Positions 16,433-24,615 of a DNA stretch of 52,229 nucleotides are shown one piece after another. The DNA is taken from assembly GCF_001672815.1 (NCBI RefSeq), contig NZ_LZKK01000095.1:1-52229 (forward strand). The letters run 5' to 3'. The notes under the pieces are model-generated. The model ran no database searches. It was given only the letters and a program-made list of their open reading frames with translations, and was not told where the DNA came from. Origin of the DNA: Mycobacterium sp. E796 (GTDB taxonomy: Bacteria > Actinomycetota > Actinomycetes > Mycobacteriales > Mycobacteriaceae). How positions within the stretch are numbered: the stretch's first letter is position 1; every line of letters starts with the position of its first letter. The position numbers and the translations under genes are program-made.

Positions 16433-16696
16433 ATGACCCAACCCGACGTACCCCGGAACGAGGTCGGCGTCGCCTCGCTGCTCGTGGGCATCGTCGCGCT
16501 CTTCACCTGCTGGCTGCTCATCGGGGTGCCCTTCGGCATAGCGGCGGTGATAACGGGCGACGTCGCCCGTAGGCGAGTGCAGCGCGGCGAGGCCAACAAT
16601 CCCCGAATCGCCCTGGCGGGCATGGTGTTAGGGGCTATCTCGATCGCCGCGGGGCTGGCGGCGATCGGCTACTACGCCTGGTTGGACGCGCGCTAG
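16433..16696 (+). CDS. DUF4190-like small membrane protein
   Basis: An 87-aa protein with two hydrophobic segments, about residues 12-40 (VGVASLLVGIVALFTCWLLI and on) and 60-82, joined by a basic loop ARRRVQRGEANN, typical of actinobacterial DUF4190 proteins. Role unknown. It overlaps the convergent acyl-CoA dehydrogenase by 4 bases. The 54-base gap from the upstream gene suggests it may have its own promoter. Confidence 0.75.
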   Translation: MTQPDVPRNEVGVASLLVGIVALFTCWLLIGVPFGIAAVITGDVARRRVQRGEANNPRIALAGMVLGAISIAAGLAAIGYYAWLDAR

Positions 16697-17868
16697 TTGC
16701 GCGGCAGGCCGAGCACCCGCTCGGCGATGATGTTGCGCTGGATTTCGGACGTGCCGCCGGCGATGGTCGCGGCGAAGCTGCGCGCGTAGCGGTCGAACCA
16801 GCTGCGGTAGTGGCTGTCGAGGTTCAGCGGCGCGAACGGCGCGGTCACTGCGTGGTAGACGAGGCCCTCGGCGCCCGCGGCATTCAGCGCGTCCTCGGAG
16901 GCGCGCTGTAGCGCCTCCGAACCGAGCAGCTTGAGCACCGACTGTGCCGGTACGTCCTCCTCCCCGCGGGCGGCGCGCGCCAGGGCCGCCGAGCCCAGCA
17001 GCCGCAGCGCGTAGGAATCCATCACCAAGGTGGCGTAGCGGTCCCGCTCCAGCGGCCCGGACGGGGTGAAATCGGCGGTCAGTTCGTGCAACAGGTCGAC
17101 ATACCCCATCCACAGCATGATCCGTTCGTGCCCCAGCGAACCGGTTGCCACCCGCCAGCCCTCATCGAGCTGGCCGACGAGATTTTCGGCCGGCACCCGC
17201 GCGTCGGTGAAAAACACCTCGTTGAAGTCGATTTCATCGCCGTCGCACATCGACGCGAACGGGCGGCGCACCACGCCCGGGGTGTCGGTCGGGATCATCA
17301 GCGCGCTGATGCCCTTGTGTTTCGGCTTGCCCGGATCGGTGCGCACGAACGCCAACAGCACGTCGGCGTCATGAGCGCCCGACGTCCACACCTTCTGCCC
17401 GTTGACCACGAAATGGTCGCCGTCAAGCACCGCCCGCGTTTTCAGCGACGCCAGGTCCGAACCCGCGCCCGGTTCGCTCATCCCCAACGACGCGGTGATC
17501 TCGGCCCGCAGGATCGGCACCGCCCATCGCCGCTTTTGCTCCGGGGTGCCAAACGTCAACAACGACGCCGCGATGATGCCGACGCCCTGCGGATTGAAAC
17601 TCTGATAGATGCGCCGGCGCCCCAATTCCTCCAAATACACGTATTGCTGCAAAAGCGTGGCGTTGCGACCACCGAATTCCGGTGGATTGCCGGGCAGCAG
17701 CCATCCGCTGTCGAAGAGCAGCCGCTGCCAGCGCCGGGCCCACTCGGGGATGTGCGAACTCGACCGGGGGCGCTCGACCGCCTCGGCCTCGGAGGGAAGA
17801 TGCGCGTCCAGGAAGGCCACGAACTCGGCGCGGAACGCCTCGACGTCGGCATCAAAGGTCAGTTGCAC
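16693..17868 (-). CDS. Acyl-CoA dehydrogenase
   Basis: A 391-aa enzyme with LGMSEPGAGSDLASLKT, FVVNGQKVWTSGAH and the terminal IAGGTSEIQRNIIAERVLGL. EGT is again GGT, so the usual catalytic Glu is not at that site. GTG 17868 has AGGAG 5 bases upstream. It is divergent from the TetR gene at 18022, with the GAGAAT-N3-ATTCTC palindrome between them. Transcribed alone. It may pair with another subunit encoded elsewhere. Confidence 0.9.
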   Translation of the reverse strand: MQLTFDADVEAFRAEFVAFLDAHLPSEAEAVERPRSSSHIPEWARRWQRLLFDSGWLLPGNPPEFGGRNATLLQQYVYLEELGRRRIYQSFNPQGVGIIAASLLTFGTPEQKRRWAVPILRAEITASLGMSEPGAGSDLASLKTRAVLDGDHFVVNGQKVWTSGAHDADVLLAFVRTDPGKPKHKGISALMIPTDTPGVVRRPFASMCDGDEIDFNEVFFTDARVPAENLVGQLDEGWRVATGSLGHERIMLWMGYVDLLHELTADFTPSGPLERDRYATLVMDSYALRLLGSAALARAARGEEDVPAQSVLKLLGSEALQRASEDALNAAGAEGLVYHAVTAPFAPLNLDSHYRSWFDRYARSFAATIAGGTSEIQRNIIAERVLGLPRN

Positions 17869-17951
17869 AGCACTCCTGCGAAGGGCGGTTTCCGGGTTCT
17901 CGGGGACGGCGTGGATCGCTCTTGCGGTTAAGCTTCCATACACACGTGTAA

Positions 17952-17966
17952 GAGAATACTATTCTC
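17952..17966. promoter_or_regulatory. GAGAAT-ACT-ATTCTC operator-like palindrome
   Basis: Perfect 6-3-6 palindrome in the divergent promoter region of an acyl-CoA dehydrogenase (-) and a TetR gene (+), 83 and 55 bases from their starts. An ACACGTGT palindrome lies at 17942-17949. This is the best candidate autoregulatory site. Confidence 0.75.
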
Positions 17967-18021
17967 GTCGTGAGAAAGTTACAATCTCCAACACGGCGTC
18001 CATAGGGGGTCGAGCGCACCG

Positions 18022-18738
18022 ATGGCACGGCGTTCTCCGGTAGAGTCCAATCATGTTCTCCCCACGCGGCAATCGTCTGAGCCGGCCGTGACAAGCCCAA
18101 GCGAAGAGCCAGCCTGGAAGCAGCGCGCCGTCGAACGGTCGATCAAGACCGCGAAATTGCGTGCGGCACAGCGAGTTCAGCGGTTCCTCGACGCGGCACA
18201 GGCGATCATCATCGAGAAGGGCAGCACCGACTTTACCGTCCAGGAAGTCGTGGACCGCTCCCGCCAGTCGTTGCGAAGCTTCTACCTGCAGTTCGACGGC
18301 AAGCACGAGCTCCTGCTCGCCCTGTTCGAAGACGCCCTGAGCCGGTCCGCCGACCAGATCCGCGCCGCCACCGAGAGCCAGACCGACGCGCTGGAGCGCC
18401 TCAAGGTCGCCGTCGAGCTGCTCTACGAGGCATCCCGCCCCGACCCGACGGCCAAGCGGCCGCTGTTCACCGACTTCGCACCGCGTTTGCTGGTCACGCA
18501 TCCCGCCGAGGTCAAGGTCGCCCACGCCCCCCTGCTAGCGTTGCTCACAGAGCTCATGGAAGCCGCCGCCGATGCCGGCAAGCTGCGTGCAGAGGTCAAC
18601 CCGAAGCGGGTCGCCGCCATGACCATGCAGACGGTCATGTTCATCGCGCAGTCCAGCGGCGGCTCCGACGACGCGACGATCCATCCCATCACCGCCGACG
18701 AGGTGTGGGACTTCTGCTCACGCGGATTCGTCGGCTAG
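18022..18738 (+). CDS. TetR family regulator, candidate controller of the GAGAAT regulon
   Basis: A 238-aa protein with a roughly 40-residue charged N-terminal extension before the helix-turn-helix (FLDAAQAIIIEKGSTDFTVQ, EVVDRSRQSLRSFYLQFDGK). The ligand domain follows. ATG 18022 has only a poor ribosome site, so a GTG at 18088 is an alternative. Sites matching GAGAAY-N3-RTTCTC flank it on both sides (17952 and 18792), and copies occur near other catabolic operons, suggesting this is the regulon repressor. That link is inference. Confidence 0.88.
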   Translation: MARRSPVESNHVLPTRQSSEPAVTSPSEEPAWKQRAVERSIKTAKLRAAQRVQRFLDAAQAIIIEKGSTDFTVQEVVDRSRQSLRSFYLQFDGKHELLLALFEDALSRSADQIRAATESQTDALERLKVAVELLYEASRPDPTAKRPLFTDFAPRLLVTHPAEVKVAHAPLLALLTELMEAAADAGKLRAEVNPKRVAAMTMQTVMFIAQSSGGSDDATIHPITADEVWDFCSRGFVG

Positions 18739-18791
18739 CACTCGTAATCGGCCCCGTCGGGCTGAGCACATAGCGCACGCCATTGCCAGCG

Positions 18792-18806
18792 GAGAACGAT
18801 GTTCTC
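18792..18806. promoter_or_regulatory. GAGAAC-GAT-GTTCTC operator-like palindrome
   Basis: Perfect 6-3-6 palindrome differing from the 17952 site by one compensated base pair, 102 bases upstream of the mycofactocin-type SDR. It overlaps a second imperfect repeat, GTTCT-N9-AGAAC, at 18801-18819. Confidence 0.65.
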
Positions 18807-18908
18807 TAATATTTAGAACCAGAATTAACCAAAACGGATCCGCCGTTGACGCCCGTCGGGCATGCCGGCTGTTCTGCGCCGAGCCACCGAGGAAATGAGG
18901 TAGGAGCA

Positions 18909-19760
18909 ATGACTGGACGTGTCGAGGGCAAGGTCGCCTTCATCACCGGGGCGGCGCGCGGTCAGGGCCGCAGCCACGCGGTGCGATTGGCGCAGGAGGG
19001 CGCCGACATCATCGCCGTCGACATCTGCAAACCCATCCGCGAGGGCCAGGTGGAGGGCTCGGCGATCCCGGCGTCGACCCCGGAGGACCTGGCCGAGACG
19101 GCCGACCTCGTCAAGGGGCACAACCGCCGGATCGTCACGGCCGAAGTCGACGTGCGCGACTACACCGCACTCAAGGCCGCCGTCGACAGCGGAGTGGAGC
19201 AGCTGGGTCGGCTGGACATCATCGTCGCCAACGCCGGCATCGGCAATGGCGGTCAGACGCTGGACAAAACCAGCGAAGAGGACTGGACGGAGATGATCGA
19301 CGTCAACCTGTCGGGGGTGTGGAAGACGGTGAAGGCCGGCGTCCCGCACATCCTGGCCGGCGGACGCGGCGGATCGATCATCTTGACCAGCTCGGTCGGG
19401 GGGCTCAAGGCGTACCCGCACACCGGGCACTACGTCGCCGCCAAGCACGGCGTCGTGGGGCTGATGCGCGCCTTCGGAGTCGAGTTGGGGCAGCACATGA
19501 TTCGCGTCAACTCGGTGCACCCCACGCACGTGAGCACGGCGATGATCATGAACGAGGGCACGTGGCGGATGTTCCGGCCGGACCTGGAGAATCCCGGGCC
19601 CGACGACATGGCGCCGATCTGCCAGATGTTCCACACGCTGCCGGTCCCGTGGGTGGACCCGATCGATATCAGCAACGCTGTGCTGTTCTTCGCCTCCGAC
19701 GAGTCTCGCTACGTCACCGGCGTGACCCTGCCGATCGATGCGGGTAGCTGTCTGAAATAG
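18909..19760 (+). CDS. Mycofactocin-coupled SDR family oxidoreductase
   Basis: A 283-aa short-chain dehydrogenase. GAARGQGRSHAVRL is the NAD motif, TSSVGG and GHYVAAKHG give the Ser and YxxxK active site. The long insert after VDICKPI, through ASTPEDLAETADLVKGHNRRI, marks the mycofactocin-coupled subfamily, whose NAD is retained and reoxidised through mycofactocin. TAGGAG sits 2 bases before ATG 18909. It implies a mycofactocin locus elsewhere in the genome. It oxidises an unknown alcohol. Confidence 0.9.
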   Translation: MTGRVEGKVAFITGAARGQGRSHAVRLAQEGADIIAVDICKPIREGQVEGSAIPASTPEDLAETADLVKGHNRRIVTAEVDVRDYTALKAAVDSGVEQLGRLDIIVANAGIGNGGQTLDKTSEEDWTEMIDVNLSGVWKTVKAGVPHILAGGRGGSIILTSSVGGLKAYPHTGHYVAAKHGVVGLMRAFGVELGQHMIRVNSVHPTHVSTAMIMNEGTWRMFRPDLENPGPDDMAPICQMFHTLPVPWVDPIDISNAVLFFASDESRYVTGVTLPIDAGSCLK

Positions 19761-19768
19761 TCCGTCCT

Positions 19769-20605
19769 ATGGACGGATTTGAAGGACGCGCCGCTGTCGT
19801 GACCGGTGGGGCGAGCGGCATCGGCTTGGCCACCGCCACCGAGTTTGCCCGCCGCGGGGCCCGGCTCGTGCTCGCCGACGTCGACCAGCCCGCGCTGGAG
19901 CAGGCCGTCGCGCACCTGCGTGGCGAGGGGTTCGACGCGCACGGGGTGACGTGCGACGTGCGGCATCTCGAGGAGATGGTTCACCTCGCGGACGAAGCCT
20001 TTCGCCTGCTCGGCCAGGTTGATGTCCTCTTCAGCAACGCCGGCATCGTGGTCGCGGGTCCGATCGCGCAGATGACGCACGAGGACTGGCGCTGGGTGAT
20101 CGATATCGACCTGTGGGGGTCCATCCACGCCGTCGAAGCGTTCCTGCCGAGACTTCTCGAGCAGGGCACCGGGGGTCACATCGCGTTCACCGCGTCGTTC
20201 GCCGGACTGGTCCCCAACGCGGGCCTCGGGGCGTACGGCGTGGCCAAGTACGGCGTCGTGGCCCTGGCCGAGACGCTGGCCCGCGAGGTCAAGGACAACG
20301 GCATCGGCGTTTCGGTGCTGTGCCCGATGGTGGTCGAAACCAAGTTGGTGTCCAACTCGGAACGAATCCGCGGCGCGGATTACGGCCTGGCGTCGACGCC
20401 CGACATCACGGGCTCGCTCGGGCCGCTGCCGGCGCAGGACCAGACGCTGGGTGTCGACGAGGTGGCGCGGCTGACCGCCGACGCGATCCTGGCCAATCGT
20501 TTGTACGTGTTGCCACACGAGGCGGCGCGGGCCTCGGTCAAGCGTCGATTCGACCGCATTGATCGCACTTTTGACGAGCAGGCCGCTGAGGGCTGGGCCC
20601 ACTAG
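19769..20605 (+). CDS. Short-chain dehydrogenase/reductase
   Basis: A 278-aa classical SDR with TGGASGIGLATA, NAGIV, TASFAGL and GAYGVAKYGVV (Tyr-xxx-Lys). It lacks the mycofactocin-type insert, so it should use free NAD(P). It starts 8 bases after the upstream SDR, so both share a message. Its 3' end overlaps the convergent membrane-protein gene by 68 bases. Substrate unknown. Confidence 0.88.
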   Translation: MDGFEGRAAVVTGGASGIGLATATEFARRGARLVLADVDQPALEQAVAHLRGEGFDAHGVTCDVRHLEEMVHLADEAFRLLGQVDVLFSNAGIVVAGPIAQMTHEDWRWVIDIDLWGSIHAVEAFLPRLLEQGTGGHIAFTASFAGLVPNAGLGAYGVAKYGVVALAETLAREVKDNGIGVSVLCPMVVETKLVSNSERIRGADYGLASTPDITGSLGPLPAQDQTLGVDEVARLTADAILANRLYVLPHEAARASVKRRFDRIDRTFDEQAAEGWAH

Positions 20606-21008
20606 CGGTTCGCACCGGGCTGAACAGCGCCGCGGCTGCTACGACCAACAGCGGCAACAGAATTCCGTTCAGCGTCGCGTCCCGGGTGTTGTACATCTGC
20701 AGCATCGACAGGTGATAGAGGCAGTGCAGCGTGTTGAAGACGAGCCAGACGACCGCCGTGACCCGGACCAGGGTCTGGTTGGCGACCAGGACAAAGGTCA
20801 CCGCGGCCAACGCGGTCAGCGCCAAAAACATCGCCCCGACGTCCTTGACGAAGTGCTCGTTGTACGGGCCGAGTTGCGGGAGCCAGCTCATGCCGAAACC
20901 GGGAAAGTTGTCATACCAGTGCCGCGGCGCCGCGTAGGCCCACCCGCCCGTGACGGCGCCGCCGGCGCCCAGCACAACCAATGCGCTTCGATGAAGTAGT
21001 GCGTCCAT
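20538..21008 (-). CDS. Hypothetical membrane protein
   Basis: A 156-aa protein with about four hydrophobic segments: ALVVLGAGGAVTGGWAYA near the N-terminus, GAMFLALTALAAVTFVLVA, TAVVWLVFNTLHCLYHLSML and GILLPLLVVAAAALF. The basic C-terminal tail overlaps the SDR gene by 68 bases. No domain recognised. The 62-base gap from the CoA-transferase operon upstream suggests it could be read from that message. Confidence 0.7.
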   Translation of the reverse strand: MDALLHRSALVVLGAGGAVTGGWAYAAPRHWYDNFPGFGMSWLPQLGPYNEHFVKDVGAMFLALTALAAVTFVLVANQTLVRVTAVVWLVFNTLHCLYHLSMLQMYNTRDATLNGILLPLLVVAAAALFSPVRTASGPSPQRPARQKCDQCGRIDA

Positions 21009-21070
21009 GCCCTTCAGACGACGCCGCGGCCGGAAGTGTGACGACGGCGCCCGCGACTTTGGCCGGCGGT

Positions 21071-23500
21071 CTACGTCGCGGGTGCGGTGCCGATGACCCC
21101 GTCGGCTTCCAGGTCCGCGATCTCCGCCGGGGTCAGGCCCAGAGCGGTGAGCACCTCATGGTTGTGTTGCCCGAGCGTGGGCGCGGAAGTCGTGTGGAAG
21201 CGCCCGGGCCCTCCGGAGAATCTCATGGGCACGGTGCTGAGCCTGGCCGGGCCGTTCAGCGGGTCGTCGACCTCTTCGAAGAAGTCGCGAAATGAAAGCT
21301 GCGGCAGATCCGTTTGGCGATGTGGCTGCATCACCTTGGCCACCGGCACGCCGGCGTCCCACAGGACGGTGACGATCTCGTCGCTGCCGCGCGACTCGCA
21401 CCACGCGGCGAGCCGCTCATCGATCATGTCCTGGCAAGCGCGGCGCCCGGCGTGGCTCGACAGTTCGGGATCGGTTGCCCAGGAAGGCGATCCGACCGCA
21501 GCGCACAGCCGTTCCCATTGGTCGTCGGTTTGCACCGCGATGGCGACCCAGCAGTCGGGCCGGCCGAATTCGTCGATGTCGGCACTGCGGTAAAGGTTTT
21601 GCGGCGCCGCCGTCGGTCCGCGGTTGCCGGCGCGCTGCAGCAGTGCCCCGTAGGCGGAGTACTCGATGACCTGTTCGGCGGAAATGCTCAGCGCCGCATC
21701 AACCATCGCGGCCTCGACCAGCACGCCGTGTCCGGTGCGGCACCTGTATTCCAACGCCAGCAGCAGGGAATTGAGGGCGTGCACACCGGCGTTGGGATCC
21801 CCGATGGAGTACGGCTCGTATGGCGGGCGGTCGGGGTAGCCGGTGAGCCAGCTCAGGCCGGACGCCGATTCGATCGCGTAGGCGAACGCCGGGTTGTCGC
21901 GCCACGGCCCGTCGAGCCCGAACCCGGGCATGCGCAGCATCACCGCGTCGGGCCGAACCGCTTGAACCGCAGCAAAATCCAGCCCGATCTGGTCCAGCAC
22001 CCGGGGGGTGAAGTTCTCCACGATCACGTCGCACGTCGCAATGAGCCGCAGTAGCACCTCCCGGCCTTGCGGACGCTGCAGGTCCAGCGCCAGGCCCCTC
22101 TTGTTGGTGTTCAGCGCCGCGAAGATCGGCGACTTGTCCCACCACTGCTTTTCGGTGCTCGGTATCCCGGCGATGAGCCGGGTGCCGTCGGGCCGGCGGG
22201 CGGACTCGACGTGGATGACTTCGGCGCCGAGCATGGCCAGAAAGTGAGTGCAGCAGGGCCCGGCCCAGAAGGTGGTCATGTCCAATACTCGAAGTCCGCT
22301 GAACGGCAGGGGCTTCGGCGATCGGGAGGTTGCCGGTGCGGGCCGTGGGGCGAGGGCCGCGGCCCGGTACCGCGCGGTGTGCTCGCCCAGCCGCGGCGCC
22401 GCTGCCGGCCGGCGTAGCTTCGCGGGCCGCATCCGGTAGGGGTGGCTTGGCTGGTGGAAGTCGCCGCGCGGGTTGCGCACGAAGGATCCCCGCTCGACGA
22501 AGTGTTCCAACGACTCGATGTTGGCGCCGTTGGCGACCGGCGCGTTGGGGATCCGGAAGGCCGTCGCGAGGTCGCGGATCTCGTCGACCAGGTTGGCCTC
22601 GACCCAGGCGTAGATGTCTTCGGCGTGGACGTTGGCCTGCTCCGTGATGGTCAGCGGGGATTCCTCGTCGATCCACTCCGGGTGACCGACCATCGCGCAC
22701 AGGTCGAACCACTGCTGCGCGGTCCCGCAGCCGAGGTCCACCAGACCATCCTTTGCCTGGGCTACGCCCGGCACCGTGAGGCGCCTCGCGTCTCGCCAGG
22801 GCCGGCCGAGAATCTCGAAGTAGGTCACCGGATAGTAAGTCAGACAAAGGATCTGGGTCTCCAGCATCGACAGGTCGATGATTTCGCCGGATCCCGCCGA
22901 GCCGTCGCGACGCAATCGCGACGCCAGGGTCGCGACACTGGCGTACGCGCCGGCCATGTACTCCCCGACCTGCCCGCCGACGAAGACGGGTGCCCGTTCG
23001 GGCAACCCGCGGCCCAGCCCGACGATCCCGCCCGACCATGCCTGCAGCGTGAATTCGGTCGCCGGCCGGTCTCGCCAGGGGCCCCGCAGGCCGAATGGCG
23101 TGATCGACGTGACGATCAGGTGCGGGTGCGCCCGATGCATGGCATCGGGGGTGAACCGTGGGTGTTCGGCCACCCGCGACCCCCGAGACCACACCACGGC
23201 GTCCGCCGCGGCCAGCAACCGGGTGACCAGCTCGACGTCGTCGCCGGCCGCGGGGTCGGCGACGACACTGTGCTTCGACCCGGACAGGAAGGTGAACAGC
23301 GCCCCGTCGGTGTCGGCCGGGATGGACGCGCCCGAGGACGACCACCGTCGCAGCGGATCGCCTTCCGGTGCTTCGACTTTGACGACGTCGGCGCCGCCAT
23401 CGACGAGCAGCTTCGTGCAGTAGGCGCCGGCTATTCCGGTGGAGAGGTCGACCACCGTGCAGCCGGCCAAGGGTGTTTCGGCCCTCGGTTGCTCACTCAT
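21071..23500 (-). CDS. Tandem CaiB/BaiF CoA-transferase
   Basis: An 809-aa protein made of two family III CoA-transferase units (residues about 10-380 and 400-805), joined by an Ala/Pro-rich linker. Unit 1 opens LAGCTVVDLSTGIAGAYCTK, unit 2 GLRVLDMTTFWAGPCCTHF. The catalytic Asp position of unit 2 is intact (SIGDPNAG, D568), but unit 1 has Glu (GQVGEYMAG, E180). Family III enzymes usually form interlocked dimers, so this could be a fused dimer with one active centre. ATG 23500 overlaps the upstream stop (ATGA). It presumably activates the acid made by the preceding enzymes. Confidence 0.9.
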   Translation of the reverse strand: MSEQPRAETPLAGCTVVDLSTGIAGAYCTKLLVDGGADVVKVEAPEGDPLRRWSSSGASIPADTDGALFTFLSGSKHSVVADPAAGDDVELVTRLLAAADAVVWSRGSRVAEHPRFTPDAMHRAHPHLIVTSITPFGLRGPWRDRPATEFTLQAWSGGIVGLGRGLPERAPVFVGGQVGEYMAGAYASVATLASRLRRDGSAGSGEIIDLSMLETQILCLTYYPVTYFEILGRPWRDARRLTVPGVAQAKDGLVDLGCGTAQQWFDLCAMVGHPEWIDEESPLTITEQANVHAEDIYAWVEANLVDEIRDLATAFRIPNAPVANGANIESLEHFVERGSFVRNPRGDFHQPSHPYRMRPAKLRRPAAAPRLGEHTARYRAAALAPRPAPATSRSPKPLPFSGLRVLDMTTFWAGPCCTHFLAMLGAEVIHVESARRPDGTRLIAGIPSTEKQWWDKSPIFAALNTNKRGLALDLQRPQGREVLLRLIATCDVIVENFTPRVLDQIGLDFAAVQAVRPDAVMLRMPGFGLDGPWRDNPAFAYAIESASGLSWLTGYPDRPPYEPYSIGDPNAGVHALNSLLLALEYRCRTGHGVLVEAAMVDAALSISAEQVIEYSAYGALLQRAGNRGPTAAPQNLYRSADIDEFGRPDCWVAIAVQTDDQWERLCAAVGSPSWATDPELSSHAGRRACQDMIDERLAAWCESRGSDEIVTVLWDAGVPVAKVMQPHRQTDLPQLSFRDFFEEVDDPLNGPARLSTVPMRFSGGPGRFHTTSAPTLGQHNHEVLTALGLTPAEIADLEADGVIGTAPAT

Positions 23501-24615
23501 GCCCGCCATGACGGGCTCGAGGTCAGGACCTCGGGCTCGTCGGCGGTGATCAACACCGCCTCGCGCCCGAACACCGCACCGACGCCCTGCTCCCACACGT
23601 AGCCCGTCACGGCCAAAACCATTCCCGGCTCGAGTCGTTCGTCGGCCGCGGTGTGAGGCAGGTGCTTCGACACAACCGGCGGGTCGAAGCCCAGGCCCAA
23701 TCCCCGGGCCACCGGCATCGGGGGCGCCGGTTCGCCGGCGGCCTCGTAGGCCGCCAGCAATTCGGCGGCCGCGGCGCCGGCCCGGCAGGCGTCGATCAGC
23801 CTCGCCCACAGATTGCCCCAGCGCCGATACAGGTCGGGGGCGCCAGCGACGTCCCCCGCCGGCCACGTGCGCCCGACCTCGCCCATGTAGCCGCCGGCCA
23901 GCACGCCGGCCGAAAATGCCACCAGATCGCCGTCTTTCACGCGGCCGTCGCCGCTGACCCGTCGCCACGAGTGGTCGCGCGAGGTGATCCACGCGAATTC
24001 CTGATTGGACGGCGTGCTCACGCCCCCGGCCGCCATGGCCTCCAGCATGACGCCGGCCAATGTCTGCTCGCGCACCCCGGGTTGCAACTCGGCCACCGCG
24101 GCGGCCAGGCCGGACTCGGCCACCGCGCAGGCTTCCCGCAGCGCGACGATCTCCTCGGCGGTTTTGACCCGCCGGGCGGCGCGCATCGCCAGCTCGCCGT
24201 CGACCAGCTCGGCATTGGGAAATGCGGTTGGCAAGAGCTGCGCGAAAGCCGGTGAGAGCGCGTCGGTTCCGACACGCCGCGCCGTGGCCGCACCGTCGAT
24301 GCGTTGCAACGCCGACATTGTGTTGGCGGGGTTCCACGAGATGCCGTACAGGTTCTCGTGGGGAATGTCCTCCGGGACGCCCTCGTCCCATGTGCTGAGC
24401 AAGTGGATGGCGCCCGTCTCGCGAACCAGCACGCAGGACGGGCCGAATGGCCGGGTGCCGGCGACCCACAGCTGCGGGGTCCCGGTGACGTAGCGGGTAT
24501 TGGCCTGACGACCCAACACCAGCACATCGAGGTCATGTGCCGCCATCTGGTCCAGGACGCGCTGACGACGACCCGTACGCAGCGCCCGCTCGTCGGGCAG
24601 AACCTCAGTTGCCAT
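23497..24615 (-). CDS. M24-family protein, metal ligands lost
   Basis: A 372-aa pita-bread-fold protein related to creatinase and Xaa-Pro peptidase. At the five metal-ligand positions of active M24 enzymes only the last Glu (about E352) remains: the first Asp is S235 (FSAGVLAGGYMGEVGRTW), the second is E246, the His is L306 (GLGLGFDPP) and the fourth is T337 (GMVLAVTGYVW). It is either a creatinase-like metal-free enzyme or an inactive partner of the adjacent intact paralogue. ATG 24615 overlaps that gene by 11 bases. Confidence 0.85.
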   Translation of the reverse strand: MATEVLPDERALRTGRRQRVLDQMAAHDLDVLVLGRQANTRYVTGTPQLWVAGTRPFGPSCVLVRETGAIHLLSTWDEGVPEDIPHENLYGISWNPANTMSALQRIDGAATARRVGTDALSPAFAQLLPTAFPNAELVDGELAMRAARRVKTAEEIVALREACAVAESGLAAAVAELQPGVREQTLAGVMLEAMAAGGVSTPSNQEFAWITSRDHSWRRVSGDGRVKDGDLVAFSAGVLAGGYMGEVGRTWPAGDVAGAPDLYRRWGNLWARLIDACRAGAAAAELLAAYEAAGEPAPPMPVARGLGLGFDPPVVSKHLPHTAADERLEPGMVLAVTGYVWEQGVGAVFGREAVLITADEPEVLTSSPSWRA

